21,186 bases of DNA from DAOUEX01 sp034430235 (GTDB taxonomy: Bacteria; Chloroflexota; Anaerolineae; UBA2200), in NCBI GenBank assembly GCA_964478075.1, contig CAYZGO010000039.1:1-21186 (forward strand), in the 5' to 3' direction. Position numbers and translations under genes: made by a program. This document shows, piece after piece, positions 1 through 7,498 of this stretch. The number at the start of each line of letters is the position of its first letter. Positions within the stretch are counted from its first letter, which is position 1. Under the pieces are notes generated by a model, which was given only the letters and a program-made list of their open reading frames with translations, ran no database searches and was not told the DNA's origin.

Positions 1-64
1 GCAGTGTAGTATCACATCCACTCTGCAGGGGAAGGTGCAGATGGCGGCACAAGCGGCGAATCTC

Positions 65-197
65 CCACGAATAAACGAGTACTCTGCAACGTCATTCGTG
101 TATTCGTGGCCCCCATTCGTGGACGGCAATCATACATCAAATCGCCAATTCGCTCCCTTATCACTTACTCACACTTTGGGTTCATCTCGCCCCTAAT
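65..197. repeat. Dispersed hairpin repeat, copy 1
   Basis: This copy starts with an imperfect inverted repeat: 65-79 (CCACGAATAAACGAG) pairs with 95-109 with one mismatch in the first 14 bases. It is followed by a tail containing ATTCGTGGACGGCA, CATCAA.TCGCC, TTACTCACACT and GCCCCTAAT. The same order of blocks recurs at 2989-3115, so this is a dispersed repeat rather than a chance hairpin. The tail runs into the 3' end of the nuclease gene, and the TAG stop (193-195) lies inside the shared GCCCCTAAT block. The repeat may therefore have inserted at, or supplied, the end of that gene. Its function is unknown; a MITE-like or other small non-coding repeat family is the simplest reading. Confidence 0.6.
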
Positions 198-1173
198 AAC
201 TGTACCGCGTCACCTCGCGCCCCTGCGCGTCGTACAAGTAAACTGTATCCCCGCCGTTGTTCCAGATGGCGCGACTGCTGTTCCAATACAGATCCGTCAC
301 TGAGTTGCTTCCGCTCCCTGTGCGCAGGCGAACGCAGGCCCCGGGACCCAACACAACACCGGCAGGGAAGCGATAGGTGTGGCTTTTCTCGTCGCTGACT
401 TGCCAGCCCGACATGTCCACCGGCTCAGTACCGCGATTGGTGAAGCAGACGTACTCCTCGTTGCGGTTATCGTGGTCGTTGCCCGGCGCATCAAATTGAC
501 AGCAGCCAGGATCAACCACAACCTTGCCCTCAGGTGCAAGTGTCGCCGTGGGTTCTGGCTGGCTCCAGCAGCCACGCCCTGCCGCTCGCGCTTCCTGTTC
601 GAGGCTGCTGAAGAAGTCGCTGTAGTGGATATCGGGGGGATAGCTGATTGCCTGAGCATAGCCCTGGCGCACAAGCTCAGCATTGACCATCGTATCACCC
701 ACGTAGACGTAGCGCAGGAGGCGAGCATACTTGTCGGTCTCGGAGATGTCCTTCTCCAGGCGGACAATCCTGCCCTCGACCAGGCGGCGATTGGCTTCAG
801 TGGATGCCACTGCACATGGTGAGCCGTCTTCCAGTGCATCAACGCCAATGTAGCGCACAGAGTACTCACGCCCATCAATCTCGACGTAGATTGTGTCCCC
901 ATCTATGACTCTGGTGACGCGCGCTTCTTGATACATGCTGGGAGTGCTGGTTGGCGTACCTGTGGGCAGCGGAGTAGGCGAAGGGGTTGGTGTTCTAGTA
1001 GGCCAAGGCGTGGACGTAATGGTCAGCGTGTTGGTGGCAGTTGGCAGCAAAGTTGCGGTGGCCGTTAGCGTGGGAGGATTGGCGATGTCGCTGACAGGTG
1101 CGCAACACGTAGAATAGAAACAACAGAGGAGCAGCAGGAGGATCACAATCACACGAAGTGACTGTGGGCTCAT
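193..1173 (-). CDS. Secreted thermonuclease-like (SNase) lipoprotein with lamin-tail domain
   Basis: Predicted exported nuclease of 326 residues. The ATG at 1171-1173 is chosen because it places a hydrophobic signal segment (RVIVILLLLLCCF) at the N-terminus; an upstream extension to 1233 adds 20 polar residues before the signal. Cys residues after the hydrophobic core (STCCAP) suggest a lipoprotein, though the lipobox is not canonical. A Thr/Pro-rich linker covers about residues 30-79. An SNase domain (about 83-203) keeps the staphylococcal nuclease active-site pattern: VIDGDT, RYIGVDALE (Arg107, Glu115) and DKYAR (Arg151). A C-terminal lamin-tail (LTD) domain (about 216-326) contains ECVCFTN-like, GWQVSDE and NNGGDTVYLYD segments. 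Such proteins are thought to degrade extracellular nucleic acid; LTD domains often accompany secreted nucleases. It lies 112 bp beyond the DUF2007 gene. Confidence 0.88.
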   Translation of the reverse strand: MSPQSLRVIVILLLLLCCFYSTCCAPVSDIANPPTLTATATLLPTATNTLTITSTPWPTRTPTPSPTPLPTGTPTSTPSMYQEARVTRVIDGDTIYVEIDGREYSVRYIGVDALEDGSPCAVASTEANRRLVEGRIVRLEKDISETDKYARLLRYVYVGDTMVNAELVRQGYAQAISYPPDIHYSDFFSSLEQEARAAGRGCWSQPEPTATLAPEGKVVVDPGCCQFDAPGNDHDNRNEEYVCFTNRGTEPVDMSGWQVSDEKSHTYRFPAGVVLGPGACVRLRTGSGSNSVTDLYWNSSRAIWNNGGDTVYLYDAQGREVTRYSY

Positions 1174-1285
1174 CTTAGTCCATCGCTTGGACAGATACGG
1201 GCCTGGTCTATCCATCTCTGCAACGCTCCCCAATCAGTCGCAGGGTCGTCTGTGTACACACGGCGTCTCGTATTCATGTACAGGT

Positions 1286-1552
1286 CTAGGCCTGTGGCCC
1301 CTCCTGGAGCGGTCTATCTTCGGCAAGGATGCTCCTTGCTTCTGCTGCATGCTGTGCAGGCACCATAACCCGCACTTTGCCTATGCCGTCCACGGTGAGG
1401 CCAAAGATGAGGCTGGCACTGTCATATGACAGCAGGGCTGGAATCCCCGCTGCTTCCAGCTTGGATTTGACTACGTGAGCTCTCAAATGCCCTTGCGTCG
1501 CGTATACTTCGACCAAGTTGCGTGTGGTTGGATTGTCGGCCTGTTCCGCCAT
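1286..1552 (-). CDS. DUF2007-family putative signal-transducing protein
   Basis: Small soluble protein of 88 residues matching the DUF2007 pattern: LVEVYATQGHLRAHVVKSKL, then EAAGIPALLSYDSA, then GKVRVMVPAQHAAEARSIL. The fold is ferredoxin-like/GlnB-like; the family's molecular role is not established. The ATG at 1550-1552 is preceded by AGGAGA almost touching the start codon, so the spacing is unusually short. It follows the DUF433 gene by 40 bp in the same direction and could be co-transcribed with it. No partner suggests a specific substrate. Confidence 0.75.
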   Translation of the reverse strand: MAEQADNPTTRNLVEVYATQGHLRAHVVKSKLEAAGIPALLSYDSASLIFGLTVDGIGKVRVMVPAQHAAEARSILAEDRPLQEGPQA

Positions 1553-1592
1553 TCTCCTGTGCCCTCATCAATTGCAACAGTTGTCTACAGAG

Positions 1593-1910
1593 CTACTCCT
1601 CTTCTCGGCCACGCAGCTTCTCCGGCAGCTTAGAAGGAGTCACCTTGCGTAGTTCGTCAACAAAAGCCTCATCTGCCCGTATGGACTCGTTCATTTCGTC
1701 ACGATGATCATAATAGTAGGCCAACGCTGCGTACACATCCGACAGTGTGATGCCGTACTCTGCAGCGATTTCATCGGCGGTGAGCCCCATCCACTCGTGC
1801 CAGATGACAATGTTTTGCACCGTGATGCGGTGGCCAGCGATACGTGGCTTGCTTCCCGTCACACTCGGCGTGATCTCGATGTGTCGGTCCAACACAATTT
1901 CAGTGGCCAT
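1593..1910 (-). CDS. DUF433 family antitoxin-like protein
   Basis: Protein of 105 residues with the DUF433 signature: ITPSVTGSKPRIAGHRITV, then a helix-turn-helix-like part (GLTADEIAAEYGITLSDVYAALAYY) and a charged tail. DUF433 proteins usually form VapB-like antitoxin pairs with a downstream DUF5615 PIN-like toxin. No DUF5615 gene follows here; the next gene is DUF2007, so this is either an orphan antitoxin or a free-standing regulator. The start is well supported: AGGAGG lies six bases before the ATG at 1908-1910. A promoter with a perfect TATAAT lies about 140 bp upstream (2050-2078). Confidence 0.85.
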   Translation of the reverse strand: MATEIVLDRHIEITPSVTGSKPRIAGHRITVQNIVIWHEWMGLTADEIAAEYGITLSDVYAALAYYYDHRDEMNESIRADEAFVDELRKVTPSKLPEKLRGREEE

Positions 1911-2049
1911 TCCGATCCTCCTAGTGCTGTTCTAGCGCTCCGCGCACAACTCGCTAGACTTCCTCTCGCTTCGTGTCCGTCGCCGACTGCGTGATACCCG
2001 TCGGCTCGCCTACGTTGTTATCCATTTCATGTTCTTGGAACCCGTCAGC

Positions 2050-2078
2050 ATTATACTGTCCGGCACTTGTGCCATCAA
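2050..2078 (-). promoter_or_regulatory. Sigma70-type promoter for the DUF433-DUF2007 genes
   Basis: On the minus strand, TTGATG (2073-2078, four of six consensus bases) is followed after 17 bases by TATAAT (2050-2055, six of six). Transcription would begin near 2043 and leave a leader of about 130 bases before the DUF433 start. The stretch between the DUF433 start and the thiN stop (1911-2135) holds no other feature that I can see. Confidence 0.55.
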
Positions 2079-2135
2079 AACGGGTTCCGGGCCGCTCACA
2101 AGTTCTCTATGGAGACGCAGAGTTCATGGAGGTTC

Positions 2136-2792
2136 TCAGTCACTCGGTGACCTGTGTTCTCCCTTCACCCTCAACACCAGCAAGAGACCTTCACGCAGCG
2201 TCACCCGTGCTCTGGAAGACGTCATGACGTTGCTGACTCCGCGTGCTAGCCCAAACTGCAGCGTGTCATCGTGCAGTGCCCACTCCAGGCCCTCAGTTCT
2301 CACGCCGACAGCATCTTGGCCCAGTGGCAGCAGGGTCACGATGTCACCCACGTGGCCGCCAATCTCCAATTCGTCCCTCACCAGCCAGACCTCTGTGTTT
2401 CCAGCAATGATCTTGGCTTTGACCCCCTCGAGTCCCGGCATGCCCAGCAGGAAGACATTGGCCAACGTGTGATCCAGCCGAGAGCCCGTCGCTCCGAGAA
2501 GCAGGATTTCTTGCGCACCTCGCTGCAGCGCGTACTGGATGGCCAACTCAGTGTCCGTCTCATCTTTGCGCGGCGGATAATGCACGAACTGGCAGCCGTG
2601 TTCCTCAAGCCTGGCGCGGAGCTCAGGTAACACCGAGTCCATGTCACCGATGACTACCTGCGGCTCCAGCCCTAGTTGCTGTGCGACAAATGCTCCACCA
2701 TCTGCACCGATTACCAGGTCGCCTAGCCGAACCAGGTGGCCGTATTTCTCGTTTTCTGCCACGTGTCCATTGGCTACGATGATCGCGCGCAT
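2136..2792 (-). CDS. thiN: Thiamine pyrophosphokinase
   Basis: Cytosolic enzyme (EC 2.7.6.2) that transfers pyrophosphate from ATP to thiamine to make thiamine diphosphate. The ATG at 2790-2792 is chosen because GGAGGAG sits directly upstream at good spacing; this gives 218 residues, normal for the family. Visible motifs: VIGADGGA (28-34), VIGDMDS (47-53, acidic Mg-ATP motif), KDETDTELA (76-84), GATGSRLDHTLAN (100-112), and the C-terminal substrate-binding domain with LQFGLARGVSN and REGLLLVL. The frame stays open upstream to 2903, but that part has no family similarity. It is a single gene, with no thiamine biosynthesis neighbours and no visible THI-box. A weak TTGAGT / TAGGAT promoter lies upstream. 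Confidence 0.93.
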   Translation of the reverse strand: MRAIIVANGHVAENEKYGHLVRLGDLVIGADGGAFVAQQLGLEPQVVIGDMDSVLPELRARLEEHGCQFVHYPPRKDETDTELAIQYALQRGAQEILLLGATGSRLDHTLANVFLLGMPGLEGVKAKIIAGNTEVWLVRDELEIGGHVGDIVTLLPLGQDAVGVRTEGLEWALHDDTLQFGLARGVSNVMTSSRARVTLREGLLLVLRVKGEHRSPSD

Positions 2793-2988
2793 TTCTCCTC
2801 CCGGGCCTCGGAGCGTCTCGGGCAACCAGTACATTTGCCTGGGGTCTACGTCGTCTGACCCAAATTCCAATCCTACGCGTGAGTTTCGTAAACTCAACAA
2901 CACCCCAGGTGCAGGCAGCGGCTCCCGTGCAAAAACATGAAATGATGAATGTCAGCAGGGTGTATGGGAAGGCCATCCGCGAATACAA

Positions 2989-3115
2989 CACGAATACACG
3001 AATCCCGTCGCACAGTATTCGAGTATTCGTGCGAGATTCGTGGACGGCAGACACACATCAAGTCGCCGCATCCCTGCCTTACCGTTTACTCACACTCGCA
3101 ATTCTTGCCCCTAAT
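2989..3115. repeat. Dispersed hairpin repeat, copy 2
   Basis: The best-preserved hairpin of the pair. CACGAATACACGAAT (2989-3003) is the reverse complement of ATTCGAGTATTCGTG (3017-3031) with one mismatch, around a 13-base loop. The tail repeats the blocks of copy 1 in order: ATTCGTGGACGGCA, CATCAAGTCGCC, TTACTCACACT and GCCCCTAAT. The copies share about 100 bases with small indels. This copy is intergenic and has no open frame of note. Confidence 0.65.
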
Positions 3116-3594
3116 CTGTCGTACACCCGTTTGTCTCCGGGAAAATCGTATCATAGTGCAGCGGGAAAGTCAAGCCCAGAAGCTGGGGTTCACCCCAGCG
3201 TTTTTCACGAGCCATCTGGTCACCAATGGAGATGAAAATCGTGTTTATGCGACTGTGTAGCCTAGCCCTCTACCGTTCGTGCTCTGCATGCCCTTGCTCT
3301 GCATGCCCTGGGGGCGACGGGCGACCACCTGTTCGTTCATCCTCGCGTAGCATCTTCCCCGTCAGGGTGTCTTCGCCCCCCTGCGGGGCGAACGGCGTCG
3401 CTCGCGACGAACGGCGCTCGACGGGACGGGATGGCTGTCTGGAACGGGGACAAGCCCCTATACTACGAATGCATTCTCGGAGTAGCGCGCAATGGTACAC
3501 AAATCACACAGAGGAGGTCAAGAGCACACTGGGAAACTCCAGTAGGAGGGGATGTTCCATTGCGGCAAGAAACTGATGCACTCAAATGGGAAGC

Positions 3595-3620
3595 CACCAG
3601 AGAAGAACTGTTCCCTGGTG
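3595..3620 (-). terminator. Hairpin just downstream of the redox cluster
   Basis: CACCAG (3595-3600) pairs with CTGGTG (3615-3620); after one mismatch GAA pairs with TTC, leaving a six-base loop. It begins 33 bases beyond the stop of the last gene of the cluster on the minus strand. No run of T follows on the minus strand, so it is a weak terminator candidate and could equally be a 3' stabilising structure. Confidence 0.25.
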
Positions 3621-3652
3621 CCTTTGTAGTTCCGGACGTGGCCTCTATGCTA

Positions 3653-4543
3653 CTACTTCTTGCTGACCCCAGGCATAAACTCCAGGATGCTGCGCCGCTT
3701 GGACTGAGACTTGAGCTCCAACTCCTGAGCAGCCATTTCCAGGGAGATCAGTTTCTCCAGGGCAATGATCCAGGCCCCGGATTTCACTGGCGTGTGCCGC
3801 ACGCGATGCCGCCTGACCAGCAGCGCCTCTGGCACCGGACAGACTTGCGTACATGCGCCACAAAACAGGCAAAATCGCTCGTCTAGGGTCAGTTCACCGT
3901 CGCGCATTGCCAGAGCATCGGTGGGGCAAATGTCTGCGCAGGCTTGACAGCCTTTTGGACAGAGGCTGGCCTCCAAACGGATCAGCCCTTCAAAGGGACA
4001 GGTTACGGAAAAAGCGTCGGGGCAGGCCGCTTCGCATTGCTTGCAATAGATACAATCTGTCTCGTCTACCTGCACACCTTGAACAGCGACTACCTCGCCT
4101 GCCTCATTGCGTTTCACCTCAACAGAGATCACATCGGTGGGGCAGCACTCTTTGCAGGAGTCCGCCATTTGCGCCGGGAGCTTTGAGGCATTCACGATGA
4201 TCTCCCTGGTCAACTCCGGGAAGGCCTCGTATTCCAGGACAGGGATGCTCGCCTGGCCGTCTACCATCATGCTCAAAGCGTTGACCGGGCAGACCACGAC
4301 GCACTCGCCGCAGAAATTGCACTTCTCTGGGTCTATGTCCACGGTCGGACGTCGGATGAGCTTTCCGTCTTCCAGCGTACCAGGGTGCAGCTCTATGGCC
4401 TCTTGGGGGCACACGGCAACGCCCAAGTCACAGCCCACACACTTCTTCTGATCCAGCTTCAGAAGATGGCTGCGGGTGATCATTTTGCGCTCTAGCAGTA
4501 GAGTTTCTTCGTCAGTTCGTTTGATCGTGGTACCGCGCTTCAT
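3653..4543 (-). CDS. Polyferredoxin (multi-4Fe-4S binding protein), last gene of the redox cluster
   Basis: Soluble 296-residue protein made largely of ferredoxin repeats; likely an electron wire or docking ferredoxin for the Hdr/Flx/AOR complex. Complete CxxCxxCxxxCP motifs are at Cys75/78/81/85, Cys164/167/170/174 and Cys225/228/231/235; Cys195/199/202/206 (CPKGCQACADICP) is a fourth, slightly stretched set. The first motif, CVGCDLGVAVCP (35-45), has Gly where the third Cys should be, and SCKECCPTD (130-134) is irregular, so at least one site may hold a 3Fe-4S cluster or none. The C-terminal 50 residues are basic, then helical. The ATG at 4541-4543 has GGAGAAG upstream; Met21 is a possible alternative. 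It starts 26 bp after the flavoprotein gene, so co-transcription is likely. The exact partner cannot be read from sequence. Confidence 0.85.
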   Translation of the reverse strand: MKRGTTIKRTDEETLLLERKMITRSHLLKLDQKKCVGCDLGVAVCPQEAIELHPGTLEDGKLIRRPTVDIDPEKCNFCGECVVVCPVNALSMMVDGQASIPVLEYEAFPELTREIIVNASKLPAQMADSCKECCPTDVISVEVKRNEAGEVVAVQGVQVDETDCIYCKQCEAACPDAFSVTCPFEGLIRLEASLCPKGCQACADICPTDALAMRDGELTLDERFCLFCGACTQVCPVPEALLVRRHRVRHTPVKSGAWIIALEKLISLEMAAQELELKSQSKRRSILEFMPGVSKK

Positions 4544-4569
4544 GTTCTTCTCCAGGCCGTGACGCGTCG

Positions 4570-5451
4570 TTAGTATTCTTGTGGCAAGCCCTCCAGTTGG
4601 GCATAGCTGAAAACAGGCCCATCCTTACAGACGTAGTAGGGTCCGATATTGCAGCGTCCGCACTTGCCTATGCCGCACTTCATGCGCCGTTCCAGAGACG
4701 AGTAAATGCGCTCTGGTGGGAATCCGAGGGCGGTCAGCTTAGGCATGGTGAAGCGGATCATGACGGGTGGGCCACAGATTACTGCATAAGTGCCTTTGGA
4801 ACTCGGCGCGACCCGTTCTACTACATCCGGCACAAAGCCCACATGTTTTGTCCACTCAGGCACAGCCTTGTCAATGGTCAGGTGCACGCTGATGTCTTCG
4901 CGCCGCTCCCAGGCTGCCAGGTCTTCCTTGTACAGGAGCAATCCAGGTTGGCGGGCTCCATAGACGATGGTGATACCCTTGAAATGCGAACGATTGTGTG
5001 GGTCCAGCACATAGTGTGTGAGCGACCGCAACGTCGTGAAAGCAAAGCCGCCACCAATAATCACCAAGCTGTGGCCCGCAAACTTGTCTAAGGGGTAGCC
5101 GTTCCCCAAGGGACCGCGCAGGCCCACAATATCGCTCTCTTCCATGCTGTGCAAGGCTGTCGTGAGCACGCCAGTCTTGTTCACAGTGAACTTGAGAGGG
5201 CCCGGCTCTACAGGAGATGATGCAATCCCAAAAGGCGCCTCACCCTTGCCGAATACGGAGATCTCGCAGAACTGGCCAGGAATGAAATTGAACCCAGTCG
5301 TGTCCTCTTCGTGCACAAACGCAAGCTCAAATGTCTTTAACATACTGTCGTCGGTTTCGACGTGTATGCGTTCGATGCGCATGGGAATGGGAAGATAGGG
5401 ATTCGGCGCGGATTTAACCAATGTCTTGGATGATTTGAGTCGAGGCGTCAT
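4570..5451 (-). CDS. FAD/NAD(P)-binding, [2Fe-2S] oxidoreductase (FlxA / AsrB / hydrogenase gamma-like)
   Basis: Flavoprotein of 293 residues of the ferredoxin-NADP reductase superfamily, likely the NAD(P)H-reacting subunit. An FAD domain (about 25-125) contains FIPGQFCEI and the FAD-contacting APFGIASS (72-79). The nucleotide domain (about 127-245) contains LVIIGGGFAF and VICGPPVMI. The C-terminus has CGIGKCGRCNIGPYYVC (Cys259/264/267/275), the [2Fe-2S] pattern of PyrK, sulfhydrogenase gamma and AsrB. In Flx-Hdr systems the equivalent FlxA passes NADH electrons to the Flx/Hdr Fe-S chain. Its ATG overlaps the stop of the preceding gene (ATGA at 5448-5451), indicating tight translational coupling. 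The [2Fe-2S] and FAD ligand regions look intact. AsrB or PyrK proper is unlikely in this gene context. Confidence 0.88.
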   Translation of the reverse strand: MTPRLKSSKTLVKSAPNPYLPIPMRIERIHVETDDSMLKTFELAFVHEEDTTGFNFIPGQFCEISVFGKGEAPFGIASSPVEPGPLKFTVNKTGVLTTALHSMEESDIVGLRGPLGNGYPLDKFAGHSLVIIGGGFAFTTLRSLTHYVLDPHNRSHFKGITIVYGARQPGLLLYKEDLAAWERREDISVHLTIDKAVPEWTKHVGFVPDVVERVAPSSKGTYAVICGPPVMIRFTMPKLTALGFPPERIYSSLERRMKCGIGKCGRCNIGPYYVCKDGPVFSYAQLEGLPQEY

Positions 5452-6467
5452 TTCGCTGTTTCCAGTTCGGCCAGTATCCGGCGGATATCGAGGTTAACGG
5501 GACACAATTGAACGCAGCGCCCGCAGCCTACGCAGCCGACGACGCCCTGGTTGACAACATAGTAGTCGAATTTGTCCATCAGCCGTTGACGCACCCGCTC
5601 GCGCCCAGTCGGTCGTGGGTTGTGACCAGATGCTTCCAACGTATAGATGCAGAACTGGCAGGTATCCCAATTGCGTACGCGCTGCCCACAGGTCGTGGTG
5701 CCTTCGTCCACAATGTCGAAGCAGTGGCAGACAGGGCATAGGAATGTGCAGATGCCGCAGCCAAGGCAGGTAGCCTGCACCTCGTCCCAGAAGGGGCTGT
5801 CTATCATTTCGTCCAGGTGCTGTTTGATGGTTTCGATGTTCATGGGCTCAGGCAAGCGTGCAAGAGCTGCCTTCTCCACTGCTCTGGCCGCTTTCAGGTC
5901 AGCCTTCGCTGCCTTCTCGAAATACTCTGCGCTCAGAAGTCTCTTGCCCTTGTCGGTCAAGGCCTCAACAAGGTAGGCCTCCCCGATATCGGTGAGGAAG
6001 AGATCAAGCCCCTCCTTCTTGAACGGCCCTCCTCCAACCGAGGTGCAGAAACATGTACTGAGTGGCTTATTGCAGCCAATGCCAACGAGGGTTGTCTTCT
6101 CCCGCTTGTCCAAGTAGTAGACGTCGCGAGCATCTGGCGTGTCGAATACAGCGTCCTGAATCAACACAGCCCGGGCATCACACGGACGTACGCCCCACAG
6201 AATCCGCTCTCGCTCCACCGCTTCCGTGGGATGCAATTCAAGGCCATCAGCCGTCTTTTCATAGTTGAAAAGCACTTCTGTCTGGGGAAAGAACACATCT
6301 TTGGGGGGCTGGCGCGTCACCAGGCAATCCCAGACTATCTCTACAGGCGATGTAATCTCTCGAAAAGAGACACAGTTAGCGACCCCGGCTGGAGCGTAGA
6401 CTGTGTACTCCTTCAGCAGCCACGCAATGAACTTGTTGACGTCTTCCTTGGTAATCCGTTTCTTCAT
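5448..6467 (-). CDS. 4Fe-4S dicluster protein (FlxB / AsrA / sulfhydrogenase beta-like)
   Basis: Protein of 339 residues resembling HydB/AsrA, the electron-transfer partner of AsrB/HydG-type flavoproteins. The N-terminal domain has WGVRPCDARAV (91-101) and LVGIGCNKPLSTCFC (127-141), typical of this family. C-terminal clusters: Cys234/237/240/244 in CLGCGICTFLCPVCHCF, further Cys at 247, 249, 260, 270 and 273, and Cys312/315/318/322 in CVGCGRCVQLCPVNLD. It likely carries electrons between the FlxA-like flavoprotein and the FlxC/FlxD-Hdr side. The ATG at 6465-6467 has a GGGG Shine-Dalgarno-like run. A 63-bp gap separates it from the gene before, and its stop overlaps the start of the next. Confidence 0.87.
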   Translation of the reverse strand: MKKRITKEDVNKFIAWLLKEYTVYAPAGVANCVSFREITSPVEIVWDCLVTRQPPKDVFFPQTEVLFNYEKTADGLELHPTEAVERERILWGVRPCDARAVLIQDAVFDTPDARDVYYLDKREKTTLVGIGCNKPLSTCFCTSVGGGPFKKEGLDLFLTDIGEAYLVEALTDKGKRLLSAEYFEKAAKADLKAARAVEKAALARLPEPMNIETIKQHLDEMIDSPFWDEVQATCLGCGICTFLCPVCHCFDIVDEGTTTCGQRVRNWDTCQFCIYTLEASGHNPRPTGRERVRQRLMDKFDYYVVNQGVVGCVGCGRCVQLCPVNLDIRRILAELETAK

Positions 6468-6530
6468 GGATACCCCATTATGGGCAGCGCGGAGGAACTC
6501 TCGGTTGGGACATCTCCACCATGGGTGTCC

Positions 6531-7478
6531 CTATGTTATGAAATCCGGCCCATCATCAGGCTGAAAGACAGCTAGAGGGGGCAGTTCTCCCACCGTGAGT
6601 CCGGTCTCAAATCCGTACAGCTCTAGTACGTCTTTATTCAACTTGCCGTTGAGGTACACCAGGTCTATCTCCATAGGACAGGCGCGTTCACAGGCCCCAC
6701 AGTCAACACAGCGTCCCGTCAGGTGATAGGCACGACCTATTTGCCAGCCTTGCTGACCCGCTGGCGTTATCCCCGATTCGATCCAGCGCGGCGTCGTGTG
6801 GTCAACGAAGCATTCTTCGCAATAGCACATCGGGCAGGCCTGACGGCAGGCGTAGCAGCGTATGCAGCGTTGCGCCTCGGAGGTAAAGTAAGCGGCGCGT
6901 TCTTGGGGGGATTTCTCTTCCATCTGCCGGACATAGGCGTATGCATCTTTGGCCCAGACAGCGACAGGCTCCGCCAGCAATACATCATATAATACTGGGT
7001 TCGGATGGATACATGCCGCGCAGGAGCGATACAGAACCTCAGAGCGAGGCAGCCGAATGCAAAAGCCATCTCCTTCAACAACGATGTCCTCGCCTTCCTG
7101 ACGCGCAGCAAGCACCTCACCAGGAGCCTGACGTGTCACGATGCGCCGGTCTACCATACCCTGGCAGGGCACGCCAATGATATATACGCTGTCCCGGTCC
7201 ACCTGGTGCTCGCTAATCAGGGCCACGATAGAACGGGTGTCACAGCCCTTTGCAACTACAGCCACCTTTTTGTCTCCGAGTTCCCGCAGATAGCAGGCCA
7301 GGTTGTTCTCGCAGAAGGGGCCCCAGATAAGCCGCTCGACATCTTCTGCCTGGCGAACAAAGATCGGGGCAGCACGCAAGGGCAGAGTCCCCTGTGTGAA
7401 GCCGATGACGACGTCAACTTCGCCGCTCTCCAACAAGCGTCTGGCTTCCTGTCGAATAGCGTCGGCCCGTGCCTGCAT
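6531..7478 (-). CDS. 4Fe-4S dicluster protein (FlxC-like; FdhB/FrhB-related)
   Basis: Protein of 315 residues. The N-terminal domain (about 20-185) has VVAKGCDTRSIVALI, VYIIGVPCQGMVD and YRSCAACIHPNP, found in the beta subunits of F420-type hydrogenases/formate dehydrogenases and in FlxC-like proteins. The C-terminal part has Cys205/208/211/215 in CIRCYACRQACPMCYCEEC, with extra Cys 218, 220 and 223, and a second set Cys257/260/263/267 (CVDCGACERACPMEID). I place the start at the ATG 7476-7478: AAGGGA lies six bases upstream, and the gene then begins 20 bp after the mvhD stop. The frame is open to 7517, but that start has no ribosome site and would overlap mvhD. It occupies the place where an hdrB gene might be expected, yet has no CCG domain. 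Confidence 0.82.
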   Translation of the reverse strand: MQARADAIRQEARRLLESGEVDVVIGFTQGTLPLRAAPIFVRQAEDVERLIWGPFCENNLACYLRELGDKKVAVVAKGCDTRSIVALISEHQVDRDSVYIIGVPCQGMVDRRIVTRQAPGEVLAARQEGEDIVVEGDGFCIRLPRSEVLYRSCAACIHPNPVLYDVLLAEPVAVWAKDAYAYVRQMEEKSPQERAAYFTSEAQRCIRCYACRQACPMCYCEECFVDHTTPRWIESGITPAGQQGWQIGRAYHLTGRCVDCGACERACPMEIDLVYLNGKLNKDVLELYGFETGLTVGELPPLAVFQPDDGPDFIT

Positions 7479-7498
7479 TCTTGGTCCCTTTGTCTCCA

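Larger units (their letters stand above)
2793..3652. other. Gene-free, repeat-rich spacer between thiN and the redox cluster
   Basis: No convincing gene on either strand; short open frames here have no family similarity. It holds a 15-base dyad GAGTTTcgtAAACTC (2881-2895) overlapping the weak thiN promoter, copy 2 of the dispersed hairpin repeat (2989-3115), a 15-bp tandem duplication TGCTCTGCATGCCCT (3280-3294 and 3295-3309), and two short GC-rich hairpins: 3372-3392 (TTCGCCCC/GGGGCGAA) and 3396-3409 (CGTCGC/GCGACG). A further hairpin at 3595-3620 lies just beyond the polyferredoxin stop. None has the T-tract of a clear intrinsic terminator. Confidence 0.6.

Noticed and set aside
3270..3500. 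Minus-strand open frame of 76 codons in the spacer
   Set aside because: Arg/Pro/Gly-rich translation that follows a tandem repeat and hairpins; no family resemblance.
5817..6575. Plus-strand open frame of about 252 codons opposite the FlxB-like gene
   Set aside because: Same reason: the minus-strand gene is clearly real and the plus-strand translation has no domain.
6531..7478. The FlxC-like gene as a hidden HdrB
   Set aside because: It has ferredoxin-type CxxCxxCxxxCP motifs and an FdhB/FrhB-like N-terminal domain but none of the CX(31-38)CCX(33-34)CxxC domains that define HdrB.
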